A DNA stretch of 28,971 nt from Pseudomonadota bacterium (lineage in GTDB: Bacteria > Desulfobacterota > Syntrophobacteria > Syntrophobacterales > Syntrophobacteraceae): the NCBI GenBank assembly GCA_023416335.1, contig JAEZHY010000257.1, positions 1 through 28,971 on the forward strand, in the 5' to 3' direction. The number at the start of each line of letters is the position of its first letter. The stretch's first letter is position 1. Positions 6,720-13,978 of this stretch are shown in pieces. A program made the position numbers and the translations under genes. The notes beneath the pieces are model-generated. The model saw only the letters and a program-made list of their open reading frames with translations. It searched no databases and was not told where the DNA came from.

Positions 6720-8649
6720 CCGGTTCCGCATAGCCTTTTACCTGGATCGAACCGAAAAAGCGCGTGGGGGTATCGGCTGCGATAAGCTGGTGGGTGTGCT
6801 GGGACATGAGAATCCCGTTGACTGGCGCATTCGACTCCAGCCGCTTAGCCAAATTGACCGCAGATCCCAGGACCGTGTATGAGAGTCTCCTGGACGATCC
6901 CATGTTGCCGACCACAACCTCTCCCGTATTGATGCCGATTCGGATCTGGAGGGGAAATCCGCCTTCCATCTGCCATTTCCGGGAGAGTTCGGCTGCTTTT
7001 TGCTGCATGGCGACGGCAGCCCGGACGGCTCGCGGAGCATGGTCCGGCAATGGTTCGGGATCGCCGAAGAACACCATCAGCCCATCCCCGATGTACTTGT
7101 CGACAGTCCCGCTGTGTTGGAAAACGACGTCCACCATGGTTTCGAAATACTCATTGAGAAAACCCCGGATCCGGTCGGGCGAGAGGGTGGAAGAGTAGGT
7201 CGTGAAATCCTTGATATCGCTGAAAAGAATGGTCAGCTCTTTCCTCTGCCCACGGTTTATCAGGGCCGGATTGGCAATGATCCTCTTCACCACGGTCGGA
7301 GGGAAATACGATTCAAAGGACCTCCTGAGGACTTCTTTTTCTTTTTCATCCTGAAAATAGCGGTAGACCATTATCAATGAAGCGGCGGTCCCCGCTGAAA
7401 TCACCGGACGGACGATCTGGATCAGCATCCCCTGGGTGAGGAACAGCAGGAGGGCGCCGAGAGCATATCCGACGATCATCAGAATCGAGCCGCCAATGAA
7501 GTAGACGGGAGACAGTCGGAGAGAAATCAGGAAAATCAGAAATACGAGGCACAGCTCCAGGGCCGACATTCGGAGCCCGTTCACTTCGTGCAGGAAGTCC
7601 CCCGAAAGTATCGTCTGGAGAACGTTGGCGTGCAGACCGGCCAGGGGAAAATTGATGTCGACCGGCACGGGACCGAGATCGGTTGCGCCCGTGGATACGT
7701 CGGAGATCACGACGACTTTGCCGGAGAGCACTTCGGACCACATTTCGAGTTCGTCGCGATCGCCCGAAGCGGCCATAATCTGTGCAAAATTATAGTGGCT
7801 CATCGATTCCCACGGGCCGATGAAGTTGACGATCATATCTCCGCGCTCATCTATGGGAATCAAAACATCTCGTGCTGCCTTCCATTCGGGGCGCCGAGCC
7901 CCTTCGAGCCGGATGAAGCGTCCTGGTTCGAGGGTGATCCGTTCCGGCGGGACCCCCAGGTAGTCGCAGGCGACACGGAAAGGCAGGCTCGGGTAAAACC
8001 CGTCTCCATGGCGGATGAGCAGAGGCACGCGCCGTATCACGCCGTCCCTGTCCGTCTGCAGGCTCAGGAAGCCTATCCCTTTAGCGGCACCGGCCAGAGG
8101 CGGGAAAGTAATGATCGGTTTGGTCCCGCTATAGAATTCGTCAACGCTCCCGACTGTTTTGACATTCCATTGAGTGCGCTTGAGGTATTCGGTAACTTCG
8201 GGCGCGGTGCGGTCCTGGCGGGCTTCCGCCTGCGGATGGAGGGCGCATGCCATTCCGAAATAAACGTTGCCTGCCTCCGCCGTCGCACCGATGATTGCCT
8301 GGTCTTCGGCCTGGCTGGTACCGGCCGCGAATATGAAGTCGTATACCTGGGCGGCGGTTCCCATGGCGGCCAGATTGCGGATCACCTCGGCATAGTGGGA
8401 GCGGGTGAGGTAAAAGGTTTTGAGTTGTTGAATCGCCGTGTCGTTCAGGTCGACGTGAACGACGGTCTTGTCGTACGGCGGCCTGAACGCCGGAATTGAG
8501 GACCGGATCAGGAAGAACCTGTCAAATACCTGGGAATTCCAGGTTTCGAAAACGCCCGGCGAAATCTGGAAAAGCAGCTGAACTATACCAAACGCAACGA
8601 TTGCCAGAATGAAAAAGATCCGGGCTCGATGCCTGTTACTTGTGTTCAA
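6652..8649 (-). CDS. CHASE2-domain class III adenylate cyclase
   Basis: The 665-residue protein has an N-terminal membrane helix (about 10-29), a periplasmic CHASE2 sensor domain (about 35-350), two or three membrane helices (about 360-430) and a cytoplasmic cyclase domain (about 470-640). Catalytic residues are intact: metal-binding D478 (LFSDIKDF) and D522 (IGDG), adenine-selecting K518 (VDKYIG) with T592 (YTVLG) in place of Asp, as in class IIIb enzymes, and the transition-state pair N599/R603 (VNLAKR). It should make cAMP in response to an extracytoplasmic signal. The start is a TTG at 8649 with AGGA about 9 nt upstream, inside the end of the previous gene (14-nt overlap). It is last in a four-gene operon. 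Confidence 0.92.
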   Translation of the reverse strand: MNTSNRHRARIFFILAIVAFGIVQLLFQISPGVFETWNSQVFDRFFLIRSSIPAFRPPYDKTVVHVDLNDTAIQQLKTFYLTRSHYAEVIRNLAAMGTAAQVYDFIFAAGTSQAEDQAIIGATAEAGNVYFGMACALHPQAEARQDRTAPEVTEYLKRTQWNVKTVGSVDEFYSGTKPIITFPPLAGAAKGIGFLSLQTDRDGVIRRVPLLIRHGDGFYPSLPFRVACDYLGVPPERITLEPGRFIRLEGARRPEWKAARDVLIPIDERGDMIVNFIGPWESMSHYNFAQIMAASGDRDELEMWSEVLSGKVVVISDVSTGATDLGPVPVDINFPLAGLHANVLQTILSGDFLHEVNGLRMSALELCLVFLIFLISLRLSPVYFIGGSILMIVGYALGALLLFLTQGMLIQIVRPVISAGTAASLIMVYRYFQDEKEKEVLRRSFESYFPPTVVKRIIANPALINRGQRKELTILFSDIKDFTTYSSTLSPDRIRGFLNEYFETMVDVVFQHSGTVDKYIGDGLMVFFGDPEPLPDHAPRAVRAAVAMQQKAAELSRKWQMEGGFPLQIRIGINTGEVVVGNMGSSRRLSYTVLGSAVNLAKRLESNAPVNGILMSQHTHQLIAADTPTRFFGSIQVKGYAEPVSTYEVVPEKPGVDGQAASSER

Positions 8650-9334
8650 TCGTGAAAGTCCTGGCCATGAAATCCGTCGAGATTATGTCTTTGGCCAAAG
8701 CCGATATGTCAAACTGGGACGGATCTTCGACCTTCTCGACCCCTCTCACGGCACCACCGATCGGAACGGGCCGTTCGGCCGGAGCGCTCAGTTCGATGTG
8801 TTCCTTCCTGAGTGTCCGAATCTGGTCCAGGACGGCCCTGGCGGCCTCGGGCTTCTGGAGTGCGGCCGCAGACTCATGCCTTTGATAGGCCTGCTCCAGA
8901 GAGTCCAGGCGTTTTGCCGAAGCGACAAGGTAGAAGACCTCTTTCCCTGGAGTGCCGTCTAGCTTGAACCAGCCGTCTCCCCGGGGAATATAGTACTTCC
9001 TGGTGGGCTGGTAGTCCGTCCCGAACTGTTGCAGCGTATACGGGAAAACGAGCTTCAACCCGTCCTGGGGGTTGTAGTGGAAGATGTAAACGAAACACCT
9101 CCGTTGCAGCTCGACCATCATCTTCATCTGGTCGCCCGACTGGAGGGCGATATCCTGTGTTATCGGCCGAATGCTCTTGTCGTCCTGGTTCGTCATGGCT
9201 GCAAAAGCCCATCGGAACTGGACGTCGGATTCCTCTGCCGCGCCGGGAGCGCCGTCGACGGCGGCGGCTGCAGTCTGGAAGAGCAGGAGCAAAAGGAATG
9301 CGGCCGAAAAAATCAAACACCTGCAGGTTTTCAT
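8636..9334 (-). CDS. Secreted DUF4384-like protein
   Basis: The 232-residue product has a Sec signal peptide (Met-Lys start, Leu-rich core at about 10-19, AAAA cleavage region near 25). The mature part has the look of a DUF4384 domain: a section with SGDQMKMMVELQRRCFVYIFHYNP and then FPYTLQ..., YYIPRGDGWFKLD and EVFYLVAS, the pattern of a small beta-sandwich often encoded beside or fused to caspase proteins and protein kinases. The C-terminal third is helical and charged. Its start overlaps the stop of the flavoprotein gene (ATGA) and its end overlaps the cyclase start, so production of the three is coupled. It may act as an envelope partner of the caspase-FGE protein. Function unknown. Confidence 0.75.
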   Translation of the reverse strand: MKTCRCLIFSAAFLLLLLFQTAAAAVDGAPGAAEESDVQFRWAFAAMTNQDDKSIRPITQDIALQSGDQMKMMVELQRRCFVYIFHYNPQDGLKLVFPYTLQQFGTDYQPTRKYYIPRGDGWFKLDGTPGKEVFYLVASAKRLDSLEQAYQRHESAAALQKPEAARAVLDQIRTLRKEHIELSAPAERPVPIGGAVRGVEKVEDPSQFDISALAKDIISTDFMARTFTIEHK

Positions 9335-9939
9335 TTCGTCTGCCTTGCCTGCGGCTCGGTTGTCGTGCCGTGTATTTTTTTCAGGAGCCAGGCCATATTC
9401 AGGCCGAGCTTCTTCATTGTCTGGATGCCTTCATCGTCTTTTTCGACGTCCCCCTGATCGAGCCCGAAGCCCATGTTCCAGTAGATCGACCCCGGTACGA
9501 TCATGCTGCTGATCAGGAAGAAGTGATTGATCGTGTCGAATACGTGGGTCGAACCGGCACGGCGCACCGCAACTACGCCTGCACCCACTTTGCGGTTGAG
9601 GAAATCGTCGTTTGCCTTGGCTACGAGTCCGCAGCGGTCGATCAGCGCCTTCATCTCGGCGGTGACGTCGGTGAAATAGGTCGGCGATCCAAGGATTATC
9701 CCGTCCGCTTCGATCATCTTTTCCATGCAGGTATTCAAAAAATCGTTATCGAACGCACAGCGGCCGTCTTTCCTGGAAAAGCATTTGTAACAGGCCCGGC
9801 AGCCGTGGAGTTCCTTTCCGGCAAGGTGCACCATTTCCGTCTCGATGCCTTCCTGCTGGAGTTCGTTGAAAAGATAATTCATAAGAATCGCCGTGTTGCC
9901 GTTCTTATGCGGGCTTCCGTTGAAACCTACCACTTTCAT
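9331..9939 (-). CDS. NADPH-dependent FMN reductase / iron-sulfur flavoprotein
   Basis: The 202-residue product is a flavodoxin-fold protein. It opens with KVVGFNGSPHKNGNT, where GSPHKNGN is the FMN phosphate loop, and has SPTYFTDVTAEMKALIDR, the family's conserved second flavin-binding segment. Between them lies C47-x2-C50-x2-C53-x7-C61, the compact cysteine motif that binds a 4Fe-4S cluster in Isf-type iron-sulfur flavoproteins. It should shuttle electrons between a soluble donor and an unknown acceptor. The start at 9939 has AAGGAGAG about 4 nt upstream; an earlier ATG at 9996 would run into the preceding gene and is not supported. Lying between two exported proteins, it is an unexpected cytoplasmic redox member of the operon. 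Confidence 0.85.
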   Translation of the reverse strand: MKVVGFNGSPHKNGNTAILMNYLFNELQQEGIETEMVHLAGKELHGCRACYKCFSRKDGRCAFDNDFLNTCMEKMIEADGIILGSPTYFTDVTAEMKALIDRCGLVAKANDDFLNRKVGAGVVAVRRAGSTHVFDTINHFFLISSMIVPGSIYWNMGFGLDQGDVEKDDEGIQTMKKLGLNMAWLLKKIHGTTTEPQARQTK

Positions 9940-9958
9940 TGTTCTCTCCTTCAGATGA

Positions 9959-11659
9959 TTAGGGTTCCCGTATGATGCGGAATCCCAGGTCGTCATTCAT
10001 CCCTTCGGGCAGACCGCTGCCTCGGACGGCGCAACGCGTGGAATCGGGACCGCCGTGCCAGAAGCCTCCCCGGATCACCCGGCTCCGGCCCATGCTCTCA
10101 TCGGTTATCTGAGGATTGTTTCTGTCGTGGCGTACATATGAATCAACTCCGTATACGTCCGCGCACCATTCCGCTACGTTGCCGAGCATATCATAAAGTC
10201 CGAAAGAATTGGGCTGGAACGTACCGACCGGGGCAGTCGCGGCGTAGCCGTCGTCACACTCGTGGGTCGAATTCATGCCAAGCTGTTTCTGAGCAGTGTA
10301 GTCTGCGACATTTTCGTGAATGCATGCCCTGGTGGAATCATCTCCCCAGTACCGCGAGGCTTCTGAACCGGCACGGGCGGCATACTCCCATTCCGCTTCA
10401 GTAGGAAGCCGGAAAGTGTACTGATTGCCGTTCTGACCCGTGAGCCACTGGGCGAAGTTGTTGGCGTCCCACCATGCGACGAATACAGCCGGCTGGCTGT
10501 CACCTTTCAGTGAATGGCCGGAATAGTCCCGGCTGTCGTGATCCCTCTGGAATTTCTTGAACTGGCCGTTTGTAACTTCGGTCCTGCTCATCCAGAAACC
10601 GTCCACGCACACCTCGTGCACCGGCCCTTCATCTTCCGCGCGGTTCTTTTCGGATAGAGGGCTTCCCATGAGGTAACAACCACCCTGAATCCAGACAAAT
10701 TCCAGCCCCGTAACGGGTTCTTTCCAGGTTCTCAGATTTCTCAGGGGCTTTTCGCCTCGGGATGCGGGCTCGCCCTGCCCGGCGGCAGAACGGTCGATTT
10801 GTCCGGAGACGGCGGGTTGCTGCGTGGGGTTGGAGGCAACCTGAGTTTGTGGGGGCGTCTGGACCGAAGGCGGCCGGAAATAGAAATCCCCTTCCAGAGA
10901 CGAAGATTCCCACGGGATCTGCTTCCCTCTGGTCCCCTCGCGCACTGCCGAGCGGACCTGCTTGAAGACGTCCTCGAGCTTTATCCCCGGCTGCATTACG
11001 GCCTTAATGAGTTCGCCGGTGTAAACTCCGTTTTCTCCCTGTCCGTCATTTGCGGTCGATCCGGGTGCCGTTGCGAAGGCGATCAATGTTCCGGACGGCG
11101 CGTTTATCGAGGCGAGTCCCGTTGCTGTGGAACGGAAACTACGGGCAAAGGGATTGTCGCGGCAGGCATCGAGAATGACGATGTTCAGGCGGTTGTGGGC
11201 ATAATCCATTTCACTCAGGACGGAGCCCATATCGACCGCTTCGTATTCAACCTGCTTTTCGTGCTCTATGGCAGCCCCGATGGGGATCAGGTAGTTGTGT
11301 CCGTTCACCTGCACCCCATGCCCGGCAAAATAAAAAAGGCCGACGCCTCCTTTTTGCAGCTTCTGGCCGAAAGCCTGGATCTCCATTTTCATTCCCTTCT
11401 GATCCAGGTTTTCCTTCAGCGTGACGTCGAAGGAGAGCTGCTTGAGCGCCCCGGCCATTGCACGGGCGTCGTTGAGAGGGTTGCGGAGCGGCCCGGACAT
11501 GTAGGTGCCGTTTCCTATGACCAGAGCCGTACGTTTTTCGGGCATGTCGGGAACAGACGGATTCGGGGCTGCTCCCGCATTGGAAGCGCTCACGAGAAAG
11601 CCGCTCAAAAAGAAGGCGAAAAATAATATTGAAGAACTTTTCATAGATATGTCGCGCAT
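9959..11659 (-). CDS. Secreted caspase-like protease fused to an FGE/SUMF1-like domain
   Basis: From the ATG at 11659 the product has 566 residues. A signal peptide covers about 1-30. A caspase (peptidase C14) domain follows (about 42-275) with the dyad H114 (YFAGHGVQ) and C166 (ILDACRDNP). A Gln/Pro-rich linker (about 280-315) leads to a formylglycine-generating-enzyme-like domain (about 320-566) with GCYLMGS, FRLPTEAEWEYAAR, GLYDMLGNVAEW and VIRGGFW. In true FGE two cysteines near the C-terminus do the chemistry; here only the STRCAVR cysteine remains, so the fold probably serves for binding. AAAGGA lies about 11 nt before the chosen start; upstream ATGs at 11671 and 11713 lack a site. It is first in the operon, with an attenuator-like hairpin in its leader. 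Confidence 0.9.
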   Translation of the reverse strand: MRDISMKSSSILFFAFFLSGFLVSASNAGAAPNPSVPDMPEKRTALVIGNGTYMSGPLRNPLNDARAMAGALKQLSFDVTLKENLDQKGMKMEIQAFGQKLQKGGVGLFYFAGHGVQVNGHNYLIPIGAAIEHEKQVEYEAVDMGSVLSEMDYAHNRLNIVILDACRDNPFARSFRSTATGLASINAPSGTLIAFATAPGSTANDGQGENGVYTGELIKAVMQPGIKLEDVFKQVRSAVREGTRGKQIPWESSSLEGDFYFRPPSVQTPPQTQVASNPTQQPAVSGQIDRSAAGQGEPASRGEKPLRNLRTWKEPVTGLEFVWIQGGCYLMGSPLSEKNRAEDEGPVHEVCVDGFWMSRTEVTNGQFKKFQRDHDSRDYSGHSLKGDSQPAVFVAWWDANNFAQWLTGQNGNQYTFRLPTEAEWEYAARAGSEASRYWGDDSTRACIHENVADYTAQKQLGMNSTHECDDGYAATAPVGTFQPNSFGLYDMLGNVAEWCADVYGVDSYVRHDRNNPQITDESMGRSRVIRGGFWHGGPDSTRCAVRGSGLPEGMNDDLGFRIIREP

Positions 11660-11684
11660 TTTCAGCACCATCCTTTGCAAAAGT

Positions 11685-11720
11685 AAAAAAGGGAGTCTCA
11701 GCCCCATAGGCAAAACTCCC
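11685..11720 (-). terminator. Terminator-like hairpin in the caspase leader (attenuator candidate)
   Basis: On the minus strand GGGAGT and ACTCCC (6-bp stem, 18-nt loop) are followed at once by six Ts, 26 nt before the caspase start codon. No gene lies upstream on this strand, so a terminator here can only act on the leader of its own operon. The Ts are just upstream of the AAAGGA ribosome site. Confidence 0.45.
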
Positions 11721-12148
11721 AGAGTCGTACTTTCACGTTTATATAGAGAAGATCCTTTAAGTACCCGACCAGCCTTAATCTTTCCGCATATTACAAACTA
11801 TGCTCTAAAACCGGCGCAATTATAAGTAAGATTCAGGCGCTCTTCAAGGAAAAGGTTCTATTTCACAGGCTGGTACCCGAAAGCGTAAGATAGTTTATGA
11901 TCCCGAGGCAAAATTCCGATTTTGCGGGAATCACGAGCGAGTTGTGGATATCCGGGCTTGGAAAAGCCTCATACCAACTCGTCTTGAAAATAGTCCTCAA
12001 GCAACCCCGTATTATTCCGATTTAATCATCACGGCCTCACAAAAAAGTAATGACGATGTGACATGTCAATGCGTGCATCCATCGCGGGCTCTTCCCGGAT
12101 ACGGGCGGGGCCTGAAAGCGTTCCCGGACCAGTTTCAGATTGAAGAGT
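11721..12148. other. Divergent regulatory gap, caspase operon / cNMP-HDOD gene
   Basis: About 430 nt without a credible gene. GTACCCGA occurs twice (11761-11768 and 11873-11880), paired with oppositely oriented CCAGCC and GGCTGG. The right half holds the triple hairpin listed separately. No sigma-54 box or convincing -35/-10 pair was found. Confidence 0.5.
11901..12001 (+). ncRNA. Candidate structured RNA, three consecutive hairpins
   Basis: Hairpin 1: TCCC-(GAG bulge)-GCAAAAT, loop TCCG, ATTTTGC-GGGA (11901-11929). Hairpin 2: outer stem CGAGTTG/CAACTCG (11938-11944 with 11975-11981) enclosing GGCTT-GGAA-AAGCC, a GNRA tetraloop stem (11955-11968). Hairpin 3: CTTGA/TCAAG (11983-12001). The set lies ~150 nt before the cNMP-HDOD start. 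It does not match a riboswitch class I know; the cyclic-di-GMP-I core was looked for and not found. Either strand could be the transcript. Confidence 0.3.
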
Positions 12149-13495
12149 ATGCGCATGCTTCAAGCCGCCGAAATGAAAAATCAAGTGTCGCAAAGGTTTT
12201 TCAAAGAGCTTGGCGACACAGAACGCATTACCCTTTTCAACATCGGGCAGATTCGTTCTGTTGCTGCCGGGGAATTTCTATTCAAAAAGGGAAGCCCTGA
12301 TAGAACGATCTTCTATGTGCTCAACGGGAGCTTCAGAGTCCGGTACGGGAACGGGGACCCCGGATTCAGATTCAAAGTGGGAGACTGGATCGGAGAAATG
12401 ATACTCTCCGCTCCCAATGGAAGAATCTGCTACGCTGTTGCTGAAGAAACATCGAAGGTGCTGGCTTTCGATCAGAGTGCTTTCAAAGCGCTTGGCCGTG
12501 ATATCCAGGTATCGGTTCTCACAAGGCTCCACGACCTTGCGCTCGCTCGCATGGATACACTGGGCAGGCAGAAGGACTCCGCCCAGCACCAGGGGGCCGC
12601 CCTTACCAGGTATGTCCGAAACAACTTTCGCAAACCGCTCGAAAAATACGAACAATCCGAAATCATCCTCAATATAATCAAAAACATCCCCCGGCTGCCC
12701 CTGTATATCACCCAGTTGATCGAGCTGCTTGCAAGCGAGATGGCATCTGCAAAGGATGTGGCAGATCTGGCAAAGCAGGACCCCTCTCTTGTATGCGACA
12801 TACTCAAGACCGTTAATTCGAGCCGCTACGGGCTGCAGAGGGAAATATCGGACATTTCCTACGCCGTTACCTATCTCGGATTCAATGAGGTTTATCAGAT
12901 CGCGGTTTCTCGCGGCATGATCACATCGATGCCCGACTCCGAGGAATTCAGAAACATTCACCGGCACTCGCTCCTCCTGTCTTATGTCGCTTTCGAACTG
13001 GGGCAGATATACGACAAAAACAGGGCATCGCTTCTCAGTACGATAGCTCTTCTTCATGATGTCGGAGAGAGTGTTCTGCTGCTGCTGGCAAGACAGAATC
13101 CCAAGTGGTCACTTTTCGTCGAGATGCTCGATCCCGCCAAGGTCGGATCCATGCTGCTGAAGAAGTGGAATATTCCGCATCAGGTTTGCCAGACGATAGA
13201 ATATCAGGCTTATCCGCTGTTTTGTCCTCCCACGGAAATCCCGACGGAGCAAAAAGTAAATATATCACTTCTCTACATTGCGCACGTTGCCTGCAACTAT
13301 CTCAAGACTCGGCACTTCGAACCGTTGAATGATCCCTTCCTCGATGAATATCTCTACTTCCTCAACCTCCACCCTCAGCGAATCGATCAAATTGCCCGAG
13401 ACCATATTTTCAAAGGCCTCAAAGCAAAAGCACCCCGCTTGCCCGAATTCGTCCGTAAACAGCTATGTCTCACCGGACCCGGCAACGGGGATTGA
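12149..13495 (+). CDS. Cyclic-nucleotide-binding domain plus HDOD domain protein
   Basis: The 448-residue product has an N-terminal cNMP-binding domain (about 10-130): AAGEFLFKKGS, IFYVLNGSFRVRYG and GDWIGEMILSAPNGRICYAVA, where the Gly-Glu and the later Arg occupy the ribose-phosphate contact positions of CRP-like domains. A linker leads to an HDOD domain (about 170-390) with IPRLPLYITQLIEL, AKQDPSLVCDILKTVNSS, ISDISYAVTYLGF and LLHDVGE. HDOD domains are catalytically poor relatives of HD phosphohydrolases used in signalling scaffolds. There is no DNA-binding domain. Starts at 12140 (TTG), 12149 and 12155 are possible; 12149 is chosen, with a weak GAAGAG site. It is divergent from the adenylate cyclase operon, so cAMP is its likely ligand by context. 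Confidence 0.85.
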   Translation: MRMLQAAEMKNQVSQRFFKELGDTERITLFNIGQIRSVAAGEFLFKKGSPDRTIFYVLNGSFRVRYGNGDPGFRFKVGDWIGEMILSAPNGRICYAVAEETSKVLAFDQSAFKALGRDIQVSVLTRLHDLALARMDTLGRQKDSAQHQGAALTRYVRNNFRKPLEKYEQSEIILNIIKNIPRLPLYITQLIELLASEMASAKDVADLAKQDPSLVCDILKTVNSSRYGLQREISDISYAVTYLGFNEVYQIAVSRGMITSMPDSEEFRNIHRHSLLLSYVAFELGQIYDKNRASLLSTIALLHDVGESVLLLLARQNPKWSLFVEMLDPAKVGSMLLKKWNIPHQVCQTIEYQAYPLFCPPTEIPTEQKVNISLLYIAHVACNYLKTRHFEPLNDPFLDEYLYFLNLHPQRIDQIARDHIFKGLKAKAPRLPEFVRKQLCLTGPGNGD

Positions 13496-13645
13496 TGATA
13501 GACGTACCATCCGGTTTTTTCTCATCGCAATCGGAAAAGTTGCCGAAATATAGATGGAGAGTGCATTGCGGATGGGTAAGAGTTTTTCAATCACCGCCGC
13601 CGAATGACAGGTTGGTAACTGTGCTGAATTAACTCGATCGATTGA

Positions 13646-13671
13646 TGCCCGGGTCTGGTCCGAACCGGGCA
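13646..13671. terminator. GC-rich hairpin, possible end of the HDOD transcript
   Basis: TGCCCGG and CCGGGCA pair perfectly (7 bp) with a further TC/GA pairing inside. Only GGTTT follows, so it is a weak intrinsic terminator at best. It may instead be a binding site upstream of the sigma-54 promoter. Confidence 0.35.
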
Positions 13672-13784
13672 GGTTTGAGGAGGTTGTCCAAAAGGTTGTT
13701 TGTGGATTACGAATCGGTAATTCGATGATGCCCGTTATTGTTCAAGTTACAGCCATGCCGTTGATATTCAACTGATTTTGCGGA

Positions 13785-13800
13785 GGGCACGGATATTGCT
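13785..13800 (+). promoter_or_regulatory. Sigma-54 (RpoN) promoter
   Basis: GGGCACGGATATTGCT fits the -24/-12 consensus TGGCACG-N4-TTGCW at all but the first base. The invariant GG (13786-13787) and GC (13798-13799) are exactly 10 nt apart. Transcription would start near 13811, giving a ~170-nt leader before the first binding-protein gene at 13979. Confidence 0.65.
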
Positions 13801-13978
13801 CTATTTCAGCCACCGCCTTCAAGCCTGGATAACCAGAGCGTTCATCAGAGGCCCAAGAATCAATCACCGGTTTTGCAGAGGAGCCGCCGGGGATTAATGC
13901 AACCAGATCCGGGAACTGGATCTCGAATCCATTTGCCGGGCGAACAGAATGTCAAACGCATGGGAAGGAGAATCACTG

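Larger units (their letters stand above)
13496..13978. other. Intergenic region before the transporter-chemosensory operon
   Basis: About 480 nt with no credible gene. It contains a GC-rich hairpin (13646-13671) and a sigma-54-type promoter (13785-13800), leaving a ~170-nt leader. Upstream activator sites would be expected in 13500-13750, but no clear tandem palindrome was recognised. Confidence 0.6.

Noticed and set aside
7588..8499. 303-codon plus-strand frame inside the cyclase gene
   Set aside because: It is a shadow of the CHASE2 region in high-GC DNA; the minus strand has intact domains and catalytic residues.
10799..11626. 275-codon plus-strand frame opposite the caspase domain
   Set aside because: It is a shadow; the minus strand encodes the caspase dyad and signal peptide.
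11660..12148. Cyclic-di-GMP or other known riboswitch upstream of the caspase or HDOD genes
   Set aside because: The conserved cores of the classes I can recall were not found on either strand; only generic hairpins are seen.
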